Below the pieces are notes generated by a model. It had not been told where the DNA came from and ran no database searches. It saw only the letters and a program-made list of their open reading frames with translations. A stretch of DNA of 64,000 nucleotides. It comes from Allocoleopsis franciscana PCC 7113 (lineage in GTDB: Bacteria; Cyanobacteriota; Cyanobacteriia; Cyanobacteriales; Coleofasciculaceae). Within the stretch, counting starts at the first letter, position 1. Each line of letters begins with the position of its first letter. Shown here one piece after another: positions 7,489-16,095 of this stretch. The stretch is from positions 5,172,001 to 5,236,000 of the forward strand of contig NC_019738.1 in the NCBI RefSeq assembly GCF_000317515.1, written 5' to 3'. Both the position numbers and the translations under genes were made by a program.

Positions 7489-10107
7489 TTACCGCCATTC
7501 GCCTTGCACCAAAAATGCAGCCCAGTAATAGGGGGCTTTCCATTGCTCGGTTTTCATCATTTCTAGTTGTGCGGCTCTTAGTGCTGCTACGGGATTGACG
7601 CCTTTGTCGAGCATTTGTTGGTAGTATTTTGTCATTAAGATGGATGTGGCTGTATCGCTGACGCTCCACAAACTGACGGTGACGCTCTTCGCCCCTGCAT
7701 ACATGAAGCCTCTTGTCAAGCCTACCAACCCTTCTCCTTTCACATCCTTACCGAGTCCGGTTTCGCAGGCACTGAGGACGACGAGTTCGGCAGGGAGGTT
7801 GAGGTTGAAGATGTCGTTGAGACGCAGGAAACCATTGGTATCTGCGCCGTTTTCATCGAGTAAGGACAGCACAACTCCGGATAATTCGGGATTGATGGTA
7901 TTGAGGAGTCCGTGAGTGGCGAGGTGGATGATGCGGTATTGGGAGAGGTCGGGTTTCGTGGCGGTGGTACGATTGGCGGCAAAGTCAAAGGCTGAGAACT
8001 GTTGATTGTCTGGGACAAGGGCGAGAATAGCGTCGGCTTCTTTTCGGGTGTATTCTAGGCGTTGCAGGTTGACACCCATCTCTATGGCTGAACGGGTTGC
8101 CTCAGTTGACGTGGAACTGGAGGATGAAGAATTCTCCCCTGCTTTCTTCAAGCGGGGGTCATTGGGTTCAAAAACGGGATCAGCGACGGCTACAAGGGTT
8201 TTAGGGGCTGGTTTTCGGTCTTTGAGTTCGTTTCGGAGTACGGCGATGGTTGAGGCGGAGGGGAGGGAGACGATTTCGTGATTGACGAGGAGGGGGGTGT
8301 AGGAGTTCACGTCCGCCAGGGGTTTAAACCCCTGGCTCATAGCTAAAGTCCTCTGAAGAGGACTGTTTATAGGGGTTTGAGTCGTCTTTAGACGACTTGA
8401 GCTATTAGCCGGGAGATTAATTTCCCGGCGGGGTGCCGGGAGAACCGACGCCTGTGTATTCTGAGGAATGGGCAATGCAGCGAAGGGAATAGATTGCAAT
8501 GCACCATCACCAACGATGAGTAAGCGCTTATTCCCCAATTGATTCATCACCGGTGCCAGTATCATCTGGCTCAATTTCATCCCTTCCTCGATATTCCCGG
8601 CTTCAGATTTGAGTTGCTGGTAAAATTTCTGGGCGGCGGTTTCAATTTCTGTGCGTTTGGGGAGTTCGTAGCTGGTGATACTTGTTTTAGTGACTGCCCA
8701 GAGGTAGCTGCGTTCTTCGCCGAGTGAGTATTCCAACAGAATGGTGTTGTCATCGAGGACTTGTTGTTGAATCTGTGGCAGGGTGAGGGGTTGGGGATAC
8801 TTTAAGGCAGCATAATGGGGGCTGTTGATTCGGATTTCTCCTTCGACTTGCTGCAACTGGGTGAGGAGGGTGGCAATTTGTTGTTTGATTTCGTTTAATT
8901 GTTTATCAGTGTATTGACCTTTGAGCAGTTGTTCTCGGTTGTATTCGGCGGCGCTGAGTTGCTGCTGTAAGGTTTGTTCTCGTTCTAAAAGTTCGGGGTT
9001 GACGCCTTGGCGGATGTTGGCGTTAGCTTCGGTGAGGAGTTCTAACAAAGAGCGAGCACGGGCGCGTTCTGAGGCGTGGAGGGCTAAGGCGTCGTATCCT
9101 TTGGAAGGGTTGGTTTTGTGCAACTGCATCAGCAGGTCGATGTAGAACTGGTAATAATCCTGCTTTGAGGCGAAGTATGAGGCACGGAGTTCCTGGCTAC
9201 CAATTTTAGTGCGGAGGTCTTCGATAATATTGATGGCAGCTTCAATCTGAGTTAAGGCATCGTTGAGATTGCCTTGGCTGCGATCGAGGTAAGCGAAATT
9301 GTAGAGGGTAACCGCTTCCTGTGCCTTGTTCGCAGTTGCCCGACTCAAGGGCAAGGATTGGTTGTAGTATTCCAGCGCTTTTTGCTTTTCTCCTAATGCG
9401 TGGTAGACTACACCAATGTTACTGAGGGTACGCGCTTCCTGTGCCTTGTTCGCAGTTGCCCGACTCAAAGGCAAGGATTGGTTGTAGTATTCCAGCGCTT
9501 TTTGCTTTTCTCCTAATGTGTCGTAGACTACACCGATGTTATTGAGGGTAACCGCTTCCTGTGCCTTGTTCGCAGTTGCCCGACTCAAGGGCAAGGATTG
9601 GTTGTAGTATTCCAGTGCTTTTTGCTTTTCTCCTAATGCGTCGTAGGCTCGACCGATGTTATTGAGGGTAACGGCTTCCCCACGCTTGTCCCCAGCCGCC
9701 CGTCTCAAAGGTAAGGATTGGTTGTAGTATTCCAGCGCTTTTTGCTTTTCTCCTAAATCGGAGTAGACTCGACCAATGTTATTGAGGGTAACGGCTTCCC
9801 CACGCTTGTCCCCAGCCGCCCGTCTCAAGGGTAAGGATTGGTTGTAGTATTCCAGCGCTTTTTGCTTTTCTCCTAAATCGGAGTAGATATAACCAATCTC
9901 GTTGAGAATAAGGGATTCTGATTGCCTATCCCCGACAGCACGATACAGGGGTAGCGCTTCTTCAAATTTGGTAATTGCTTGTCGTAGAGATTCTGCTGTT
10001 CCTTGATTGATTAGTTGTTCTCCCTCCTGAAAGGCTTGTTCTGCTGCGGCGCGGGTGGCGTCTTGCTCACTACCTGCGGGTTGTTGAGCAATGCTGGAAA
10101 TTAAGTT
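7489..10107 (-). CDS. TPR-CHAT caspase-like protease, 5' end missing
   Basis: The frame runs from a stop codon at 10108-10110 to the TGA at 7489 without any ATG or GTG at the front. The first usable start is a TTG at 9828, which would begin in the middle of a repeat (779 residues), yet the upstream frame still encodes family-like sequence ([20 protein letters not shown] and a further TPR). The signal-peptide region is therefore probably lost. Content: about six 40-residue TPR units ([20 protein letters not shown] type), a coiled-coil stretch, then a C-terminal CHAT domain with the catalytic His in LATHG (codon at 7912-7914) and Cys in LSACETG (7765-7767). CHAT proteins are caspase/separase-clan peptidases; many cyanobacterial paralogues are exported TPR proteins. 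The linker before the catalytic half contains an in-frame palindromic insertion (8315-8429). Catalytic residues are intact, so decay is limited to the 5' end. Confidence 0.85.
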   Translation of the reverse strand, partial: NLISSIAQQPAGSEQDATRAAAEQAFQEGEQLINQGTAESLRQAITKFEEALPLYRAVGDRQSESLILNEIGYIYSDLGEKQKALEYYNQSLPLRRAAGDKRGEAVTLNNIGRVYSDLGEKQKALEYYNQSLPLRRAAGDKRGEAVTLNNIGRAYDALGEKQKALEYYNQSLPLSRATANKAQEAVTLNNIGVVYDTLGEKQKALEYYNQSLPLSRATANKAQEARTLSNIGVVYHALGEKQKALEYYNQSLPLSRATANKAQEAVTLYNFAYLDRSQGNLNDALTQIEAAINIIEDLRTKIGSQELRASYFASKQDYYQFYIDLLMQLHKTNPSKGYDALALHASERARARSLLELLTEANANIRQGVNPELLEREQTLQQQLSAAEYNREQLLKGQYTDKQLNEIKQQIATLLTQLQQVEGEIRINSPHYAALKYPQPLTLPQIQQQVLDDNTILLEYSLGEERSYLWAVTKTSITSYELPKRTEIETAAQKFYQQLKSEAGNIEEGMKLSQMILAPVMNQLGNKRLLIVGDGALQSIPFAALPIPQNTQASVLPAPRREINLPANSSSRLKTTQTPINSPLQRTLAMSQGFKPLADVNSYTPLLVNHEIVSLPSASTIAVLRNELKDRKPAPKTLVAVADPVFEPNDPRLKKAGENSSSSSSTSTEATRSAIEMGVNLQRLEYTRKEADAILALVPDNQQFSAFDFAANRTTATKPDLSQYRIIHLATHGLLNTINPELSGVVLSLLDENGADTNGFLRLNDIFNLNLPAELVVLSACETGLGKDVKGEGLVGLTRGFMYAGAKSVTVSLWSVSDTATSILMTKYYQQMLDKGVNPVAALRAAQLEMMKTEQWKAPYYWAAFLVQGEWR
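8315..8429. repeat. Compound palindromic element inserted in the CHAT gene
   Basis: Four consecutive inverted repeats: a perfect 22-bp palindrome at 8315-8336 (centred on GGTTTAAACC), AGTCCTCT-GA-AGAGGACT at 8347-8364, AGTCGTCT-TT-AGACGACT at 8380-8397, and a 22-bp near-palindrome at 8408-8429 (GCCGGGAGATTAATTTCCCGGC without its ends is GGGAGATTAATTTCCC). The element is read through in frame, adding about 38 residues (including [20 protein letters not shown]) to a linker. It looks like a dispersed REP-type element tolerated inside a coding sequence. Confidence 0.8.
9301..9900. repeat. 120-bp tandem repeat encoding TPR units
   Basis: Five copies with an exact 120-bp period (each contains GTTGTAGTATTCCAGCGC or a near match at 9361, 9481, 9601, 9721 and 9841). 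Neighbouring copies are nearly identical at the nucleotide level, including synonymous sites, which indicates recent duplication or gene conversion. Confidence 0.9.
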
Positions 10108-10177
10108 TTAGGATGGGTTACCCTTTCGTCTAACCCACCCAATGCTTGTTATCCCATAATAATGAACGGCCTGAAGA

Positions 10178-11081
10178 TTAACCTGCCTTCCGCAACAATG
10201 CTCCGGCTTGAATCGCACCCTCCACTGTTGCCACTCCCACTAAACCCTCACGCGATCGCAAAGTTACCTTCCCCTTAAGTGCGATCGCATTAAACACTGT
10301 ACCCGGTGCAATCGCGCCCATCTCTACCCCACCGAACCACAACTTCGCTTCATTCCCTTTCACCTCCGTCACCACTGCATCTGCTGCCGGATTGGAGGTA
10401 TTGATGAAATACATCGGTTGCTTTTCATACCCACTTCCCACCTTAATTTCATAACGGGGAGTTTGGTCAAAGATCTTCGGTATCTTAGGCACCACGTAGG
10501 CGATCGCACTTTCTGGCGTACTTGTTTGCTGCCAGAGATACCGCGTCAAGTTGTAGGTAAAAGCCCCTGCATAGAAACCATTAAAACGCGCATCTGCTGC
10601 CGTTTGATTAGGATTGGTTGCTGCCAAGACAACGCCTTTAGCAACTCCCTCCCGATACCGCCTAATATACTCTTCACGAGACAGATTCAGACGTGACAAC
10701 TACTTGTCTTGGTACGCTTTTTCTTCCGGAGAAATCTCTACTTTTTCCCCACCCTCTCGCGCACGAACTGTAAACTTTCTAGTAGCAGCACCTGAATAAC
10801 AACTATCTAAACATCAGTCAAAGATAAATATCTTTGGGATTAAACCCAAAACGGTAAATCAGCAGATTTCGCTGCAATTCGACATCATTCAAACATCCAT
10901 CTAAGGGAGAAAATGAATACTGATTGATGCCAACGAGTAAGGCAAGTTTGCGAGGAGTACTTTGTGCTAAAACCTTTCCATAGCGATCGCCTTGTCGTTG
11001 AATGTTAAGCTGACTTAATCCTAAGCTTGCTAGCGTAGACCCAGCAAATTGAAAAAACTGACGGCGAGAAATACGGTTCAT
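10178..11081 (-). pseudogene. Caspase-like (peptidase C14) protein, internally deleted
   Basis: The 5' piece (10818-11081) encodes an 87-residue N-terminus with a twin-Arg-like signal (MNRISRRQFFQFAGSTLASLGL) and the start of a caspase p20 fold (KLALLVGINQY, LNDVELQRNLLI, FNPKDIYL). It then frameshifts: one base short of a continuing LLTD, followed by TAG. Directly after comes the catalytic-cysteine motif DSCYSGAATR (10790-10807), a segment ending YQDK, an in-frame TAG (10700-10702) where homologues probably have Trp, and a 173-residue C-terminal part (10178-10699). About 70-100 residues carrying the catalytic His are missing at the junction. Signs are thus one deletion, one frameshift and one nonsense change. 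It adjoins the damaged CHAT gene, another caspase-clan protein. Confidence 0.85.
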
Positions 11082-11218
11082 GACAAGCCTATTTCTGAAT
11101 TTCTTCTTAACATCATTTTTAATTTTTAACTTTGAATTTAAAAGTGGTCAACTTGGCTCCGAGATTGGTAGGCTGGAAATAGTCCTCAGGGGCTTTATAT
11201 GATTCAGGAGAGTAGGAC

Positions 11219-12073
11219 TTGAAGTATCAGAATTCACAAAATTGGCAAGCTTTATTGGGGGGGATTTTAGCCGCAGCCTTGATTCTCCTCAGTTTTAGTT
11301 CCTTTGTCATTATCAACCCAGGACAGGCAGGAGTCTTGAGTATCTTGGGGAAAGCGAGAGATGGAGCGTTACTAGAGGGCATTCATCTGAAACCACCCCT
11401 GATTTCAGCGGTAGATATTTATGATGTAACGGTGCAAAAGTTTGAAGTTCCGGCGCAAAGCTCCACCAAGGATCTTCAGGATTTATCCGCTAGCTTCGCT
11501 ATCAACTTCCGCCTCGATCCAACCCAAGTGGTTGAGGTGAGAAGAAAACAAGGCACGTTACAGAATATCGTGTCAAAAATTATTGCACCCCAAACTCAGG
11601 AATCCTTCAAAATTGCAGCCGCTAGGAGAACCGTTGAAGAAGCGATTACCAAACGGGATGAATTAAAGCGAGACTTTGATCTGGCTTTAGGTGAACGCTT
11701 AGACAAGTACGGAATTATCATACTGGATACCAGTGTCGTTGACCTCGCGTTCTCCCCGGAGTTCTCCAAGGCGGTTGAGGAGAAACAAATCGCTGAACAA
11801 CGAGCGCAAAGAGCTGTCTATGTAGCGCAGGAAGCTGAGCAAGAAGCGCAGGCAGACATTAATCGCGCCAAGGGTAGAGCGGAAGCGCAAAGATTGTTGG
11901 CTGAAACCCTCAGAGCACAAGGAGGACAACTCGTCCTTCAGAAAGAAGCCATTGAAGCTTGGAGGCAGGGAGGTGCTCAGATGCCCAAAGTTCTGGTGAT
12001 GGGTAGTGATTCTAAGAGTAGTGTCCCATTCCTATTCAACGTCGGTAATATTCAGGATGAGGCGACTCGTTAG
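11219..12073 (+). CDS. Prohibitin-family (SPFH/Band 7) membrane protein
   Basis: 284 residues. One N-terminal membrane helix (about 12-32, LLGGILAAALILLSFSSFVI) is followed by the SPFH domain (about 33-200: INPGQAGVLSILGKARDGALLEGIHLKPP, ASFAINFRLDP, KIIAPQTQESFK) and a long Ala/Glu/Gln-rich coiled coil (about 185-245). Prohibitin-type proteins form large ring-like scaffolds in membranes and modulate proteases or membrane organisation. The TTG start at 11219 is supported by AGGAG at 11206-11210. The C-terminus ends shortly after FLFNVGN, the normal family length. The start is divergent from the caspase-like pseudogene. Confidence 0.9.
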   Translation: MKYQNSQNWQALLGGILAAALILLSFSSFVIINPGQAGVLSILGKARDGALLEGIHLKPPLISAVDIYDVTVQKFEVPAQSSTKDLQDLSASFAINFRLDPTQVVEVRRKQGTLQNIVSKIIAPQTQESFKIAAARRTVEEAITKRDELKRDFDLALGERLDKYGIIILDTSVVDLAFSPEFSKAVEEKQIAEQRAQRAVYVAQEAEQEAQADINRAKGRAEAQRLLAETLRAQGGQLVLQKEAIEAWRQGGAQMPKVLVMGSDSKSSVPFLFNVGNIQDEATR

Positions 12074-12112
12074 AGCGGGTAGCTGTGCCAGTGCGCTCCT
12101 TATAACACCTCC

Positions 12113-13228
12113 TTACCCCATTGTTTCTGGCAACACAGCAGGCTGAAAAGAACAAGCGATCGCGAGTTTCGCATGTTGTACAAGGGTATCTTGGTCGAGA
12201 GCATGAACGGAATACTGAGGCGTTCCATTTAAGAGCTTTTCTATTCGCGTCTTAGCCGCTTCGATTACAGATTCATCAAGGCTACCATTGCTCAGAGAAT
12301 CAGCAAAATCTTGCGCGATCGCATAAGTGCGTTCAATCGATGAGGAGGGCAGGTTGCGGGATACAATCAACAGATCGCAACCTGCCTGAAATGCCTGTGC
12401 CACGGTGCCACTTTGGGTCAACCGCTCTGAGATAGCCTTCATATCCAAGTCATCAGATACCACAACTCCCTCAAAACCAAGCTCTTTGCGGAGTAAGGTT
12501 TGTAAGATCGTCGGTGAGAGTGTCGCTGGTACATCTGGATCGATTTGGGGAAACAGAATGTGTGCCGTCATTATGAAGGGAATCTGCTCGTTGATGAGTG
12601 ATTGGAAGGGAATAAGTTCACGCGATCGCAATTCTTCTACAGTTAAATTCAGGATTGGCAACTCTAGGTGAGAGTCCTGGCTAGTGTCTCCATGTCCGGG
12701 AAAATGCTTACCACATCCTAGAATTCCAGATTCCCGGAGTCCAAGGTAGTAGTCGCGGGCACCTTGTGTAGCAGTTTGCGGAGTAATCCCAAAGGCACGA
12801 GGCCCAATAATGGGGTTAAGGGGGTTAGAAAAAATATCGGCGACTGGTGACCAAGATACATTAATTCCCAGTGACTTCAATTCTAATCCCGTTGCCTGTG
12901 CAACCTCACGAGCGAGTTCTCCCAACAAATAAGCATGTGGAAATCGGGTAATCGGTAGAGGTGTGCGAACCACAGTACCCCCCTCATGATCGAGAGTCAT
13001 AAACATGGATTCGCGTTCGCTATATTGTCGGACTTGATCGCTGAGTTCCTTAAAGGTTTGCAACCAAACTTCATAGGGTTTGCCCATTTGAAAGTTCTTG
13101 CCAAAGAAAATCACTCCAACGGGTTTCAATTCGCTGAGTACACGCTTATCGTCATCATTTAAAGTAGTACCCGAAAGACCTAAAATCAGGTGATGTCCAA
13201 AGCGCTGAAGTTCTTGAAATGCTGGCAT
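12113..13228 (-). CDS. Beta-N-acetylhexosaminidase, GH3 family (NagZ-like)
   Basis: 371 residues with the single GH3 N-terminal barrel. Visible motifs are GVIFFGKNF, DHEGGTVVR (the usual DQEGG with His for Gln), SPVADIF, the signature CGKHFPGHGDTSQDSH whose Asp/His pair assists catalysis, MTAHILFPQIDP and the nucleophile region VVVSDDLDMKAI. NagZ enzymes remove N-acetylglucosamine from muropeptides in wall recycling. No signal peptide is seen, so it is probably cytoplasmic. It lies 55 bases downstream of larC on the same strand and could be co-transcribed with it. Confidence 0.9.
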   Translation of the reverse strand: MPAFQELQRFGHHLILGLSGTTLNDDDKRVLSELKPVGVIFFGKNFQMGKPYEVWLQTFKELSDQVRQYSERESMFMTLDHEGGTVVRTPLPITRFPHAYLLGELAREVAQATGLELKSLGINVSWSPVADIFSNPLNPIIGPRAFGITPQTATQGARDYYLGLRESGILGCGKHFPGHGDTSQDSHLELPILNLTVEELRSRELIPFQSLINEQIPFIMTAHILFPQIDPDVPATLSPTILQTLLRKELGFEGVVVSDDLDMKAISERLTQSGTVAQAFQAGCDLLIVSRNLPSSSIERTYAIAQDFADSLSNGSLDESVIEAAKTRIEKLLNGTPQYSVHALDQDTLVQHAKLAIACSFQPAVLPETMG

Positions 13229-13283
13229 AAAATTTAATCAATAGTTTTTATAAAATTGAGTACGGTTCAGCAAAAACTAAGTC

Positions 13284-14732
13284 CTAATGGCAAAGTTCCG
13301 GGGACTGAAACGGCTCCCCATACTGGCGATACCAAGCTTGAAGGGCTAACTGATGAATCTCTCGCCATGAGCAATGATTGAATCGGGCGACCCTAGCACA
13401 ATCTTCGTATTCCGGTTGTACGTTAGTAATTCTTTTTTCAGGAGAGCTATTGCTCCAAGCCACTTTGACTCGTATTTCTCCATACTTCGTCTGCACCTGT
13501 TGGATTTCTCTGGATAAAATTGTTCGTTGTTGGGTGAGGCGTCGGATTCCCAAGGTTGTGGTTTCGTGGAATAAGACCGCTTCACAAGCCTCGATATCTT
13601 GAGGATGGCAAATGACTGTGAGCAAAATCCCAGGACGAGATTTTTTCATGCCAATGGCCTGAGTAAAAACATCCACAGCACCCGCCTTAAATAGCGTCTC
13701 AAATACATAACCAATGGCTTGAGGGCTAAGGTCATCAATTTGAGTTTCTAACACTGAGATAGTTTCTAAGTTAGAAGCTTGAATGTTTTTGGGGATTGAA
13801 AGTTGCTGGTTTTGTGGAGTTGAAATTTGATGATTCTGAGATTCAGCTTTCAACGTTCCAACTGTTAATGCTTGTGATGATTCCCCAATCCACAGGCGCA
13901 AAATATTGGGAATCGGTAACTGGATGGAACCCGCACCAAGGCCAACTTTTTGGATGGTCATTGCAGGCACAGAACCAAAGCCAGTGGCGAGGGTAACGGT
14001 AAGGGCGGCTCCCGTTGGCGTTACCAACTCGCGATTGATACCATTACTGTAAACAGGCACCTGACCGGATTCCCACAACTTCAGTACGGCGGGTACCGGC
14101 ACGGGTAAGCGACCATGAGCGGCCTGAACTGTACCGCCTCCAGTGGGGAGAGCCGAACAGTAAAGTTGGTCAATTCCTAACCAATCTAACCCCAAGCAGC
14201 TACCCACAATGTCTACAATGGCATCAGTGGCTCCCACTTCATGGAAGTGGATTTGATCGGGTGCAATGCCATGTACCGCGCCTTCGGCCTCTGCTAGGTT
14301 GCGGAAGACAGCCAGACTCCATTCTGAGACTCGTGGCGGTAACTGGGCCGCTAAGATTAATTGCTCAATTTCCGGCAGATGCCGTGTTGGGGCATACTGA
14401 GGGGGGTAATGAAGATGAGGAAGGTGAGGCTCTAATCCTGAGGTGCAACTTGAGCCATGGTTATGCCCATGTTCGTGTTCATGGGGGTGCTGGTGTTCCT
14501 GATCAGGGTCGTGATGATTGTCTACTGACGTTAGCAAATCTACATGAACTTTTGTTGCTAACTGTCCATTGCGGTGAACCCTTTCTGCTCGTAACCGATA
14601 CTCCGATTCAATCCCCAGACCTTTGAGCTTTTCCGTCAAATATTCCAACGGCACACCTGCTGCCACAACAGCTCCTAGGCACATATCGCCAGAAATTCCA
14701 GTCGGACAATCTAGGTACGCTAGTTTGCTCAT
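13284..14732 (-). CDS. larC: Nickel pincer cofactor biosynthesis protein LarC
   Basis: 482 residues of the LarC/DUF111 family, which inserts nickel into the pyridinium bis-thiocarboxylate cofactor. The N-terminus reads YLDCPTGISGDMCLGAV, followed by the conserved HFHEVGATDAIVDIVG and SALPTGGGTVQAAHGRLPVPVP, then ELVTPTGAAL, and in the C-terminal half LETQIDDLSPQAIGYV and GRRL-like GIRRLTQQRT. Residues about 72-95 form a His/Glu/Asp-rich insert (QEHQHPHEHEHGHNHG) that plausibly binds nickel. No larB or larE is visible nearby, and no lactate racemase gene is present in the window. In one frame here, unlike some bacteria that make LarC by programmed frameshift. Confidence 0.95.
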   Translation of the reverse strand: MSKLAYLDCPTGISGDMCLGAVVAAGVPLEYLTEKLKGLGIESEYRLRAERVHRNGQLATKVHVDLLTSVDNHHDPDQEHQHPHEHEHGHNHGSSCTSGLEPHLPHLHYPPQYAPTRHLPEIEQLILAAQLPPRVSEWSLAVFRNLAEAEGAVHGIAPDQIHFHEVGATDAIVDIVGSCLGLDWLGIDQLYCSALPTGGGTVQAAHGRLPVPVPAVLKLWESGQVPVYSNGINRELVTPTGAALTVTLATGFGSVPAMTIQKVGLGAGSIQLPIPNILRLWIGESSQALTVGTLKAESQNHQISTPQNQQLSIPKNIQASNLETISVLETQIDDLSPQAIGYVFETLFKAGAVDVFTQAIGMKKSRPGILLTVICHPQDIEACEAVLFHETTTLGIRRLTQQRTILSREIQQVQTKYGEIRVKVAWSNSSPEKRITNVQPEYEDCARVARFNHCSWREIHQLALQAWYRQYGEPFQSPELCH

Positions 14733-14770
14733 AGAGTTTTGCTTATGGAATGGTCAATTAGCTCGTCATT

Positions 14771-14809
14771 CATGAATCGTAACTTTTATTCATGTCTCGT
14801 AACTTTTAT
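14771..14809. repeat. 20-bp-period direct repeat between larC and the tsaC-like gene
   Basis: Two copies, CATGAATCGTAACTTTTAT and CATGTCTCGTAACTTTTAT, spaced 20 bp apart in the divergent promoter region. A two-turn spacing would place both on the same DNA face, as for a dimeric regulator, but no regulator is known. Confidence 0.55.
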
Positions 14810-14837
14810 GATTTGACGGTTGAGAGAAAAATTTTTA

Positions 14838-15491
14838 ATGGCTACTATCTATACTGTCCATCCGGAAAATCCCCAAATACGACGAATAGAGGAAATTAAG
14901 GAGGCTCTGCAAAATGGTGCTGTGATGCTGTACCCCACGGACACCGTTTATGCGATTGGTTGCGACCTGAATGTCAAGTCAGCAGTAGAACGTGTGAGGC
15001 GTCTGAAGCAATTATCTAATGATAAGCCCCTGACGTTTCTGTGTTCTTCTCTCTCAGATATTGCCCAGTATGCCTGGGTAAGTGACTCATCTTACCGTAT
15101 TATGAAAAGTCTAATTCCTGGGCCCTATACTTTCTTGCTCCCGGCAACGAAGTTAGTGCCCCGGTTGGTGATGAATCCCAAACGAAGAACCAGCGGTATC
15201 CGTGTCCCTGATCATCCAGTCTGCCAAGCACTACTGAGGGCGTTAGGAAATCCGATTATTTCCACCTCGGCGCATCTAGCGGATGAGAATGGCAAAACCC
15301 CAGCCGTCAATTTGGAACAAGCAAGACTATTCGACGAGTTTGATACTTTGGTGGATATCATCGTAGATGATGGCAACAAGCCAGGGTTTCAAGTGTCTAC
15401 CATTGTGGACATGATCGGTGAGGAACCCGTCATCGTGCGGAAAGGTCTGGGATGGGAAGCTGCAACAAGTTGGGCATCTCTGGTTAGCTAA
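14838..15491 (+). CDS. L-threonylcarbamoyladenylate synthase (Sua5/YrdC family)
   Basis: 217 residues from ATG 14838; a TTG at 14820 is an alternative. The YrdC fold is shown by LYPTDTVYAIGCDL, RRLKQLSNDKPLTFL, GPYTFLLPATK, RTSGIRVPDHPVCQ and PIISTSAHLADENG. The family makes threonylcarbamoyl-AMP from threonine, bicarbonate and ATP for the t6A37 modification of ANN-decoding tRNAs. It is the short (TsaC) form without a Sua5 C-terminal domain. It is transcribed away from larC, with a direct repeat in the shared promoter region. Confidence 0.9.
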   Translation: MATIYTVHPENPQIRRIEEIKEALQNGAVMLYPTDTVYAIGCDLNVKSAVERVRRLKQLSNDKPLTFLCSSLSDIAQYAWVSDSSYRIMKSLIPGPYTFLLPATKLVPRLVMNPKRRTSGIRVPDHPVCQALLRALGNPIISTSAHLADENGKTPAVNLEQARLFDEFDTLVDIIVDDGNKPGFQVSTIVDMIGEEPVIVRKGLGWEAATSWASLVS

Positions 15492-16095
15492 TCGAGGGTG
15501 TAAGGGCACTGAATTCACAATTTGAGATTTTGGATTTTGGAGGATGAAGAACCGGATGCGGCGACAAGCGCGTCGATTCTTCTGATTAGAACTGGCGCAA
15601 ACCCTAAAACGGGTCAATCTTTAAGCCCCGTCCACGGTTGAAAGCAGTACTCTCTGGAATCCAAAACCTAAAATTGGTCACTCTGAGTGCCCGAAACAAA
15701 GTCAGAAGTTCTCGTTTTCACACTCTTCCTCTGTTCGCCGAAACGTAGACTTCAATCGGGGGGTAGGGGATTACGAAGGCGAAGAACTCAATTGATCCAC
15801 TTGTTGAGGTGTCACTGGGACAAACAGCTAGGGGTTTTCGGATGAAATCGGTTCAATGCATTGACATCAAAAGGTTACAGCGTTTTCCATGTCATTCAGC
15901 CACGCTCTTAGTAGCAGGCAAAATATAGTGCTGTGGGAGTTCTGGCACTAATACACAATTCGAGTTCAGGGTAGCAGCCTACATTCAAAGTGTGAAGAGC
16001 CACACAAAGGGAGCATCGCAGCAACCACCTCGCCAAACCCTCCCTCTGTTGAGTCTCGCCGCAGTTCATCAATTAAAGTCTCTAGGGGCAATACC
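15492..16095. other. Long leader region upstream of hetZ
   Basis: About 600 bases with no credible gene on either strand. Anabaena hetZ is also known for a long untranslated leader, so this region probably carries the hetZ promoter and leader. No good match to the HetR palindrome was found; the nearest G-rich stretch is GGGGGGTAGGGGATTACG around 15758-15775. No tRNA or known small RNA motif was recognised. Confidence 0.55.

Noticed and set aside
15492-16095. Possible 6S or other small RNA in the hetZ leader
   Set aside because: No matching conserved secondary structure could be assigned from sequence alone.
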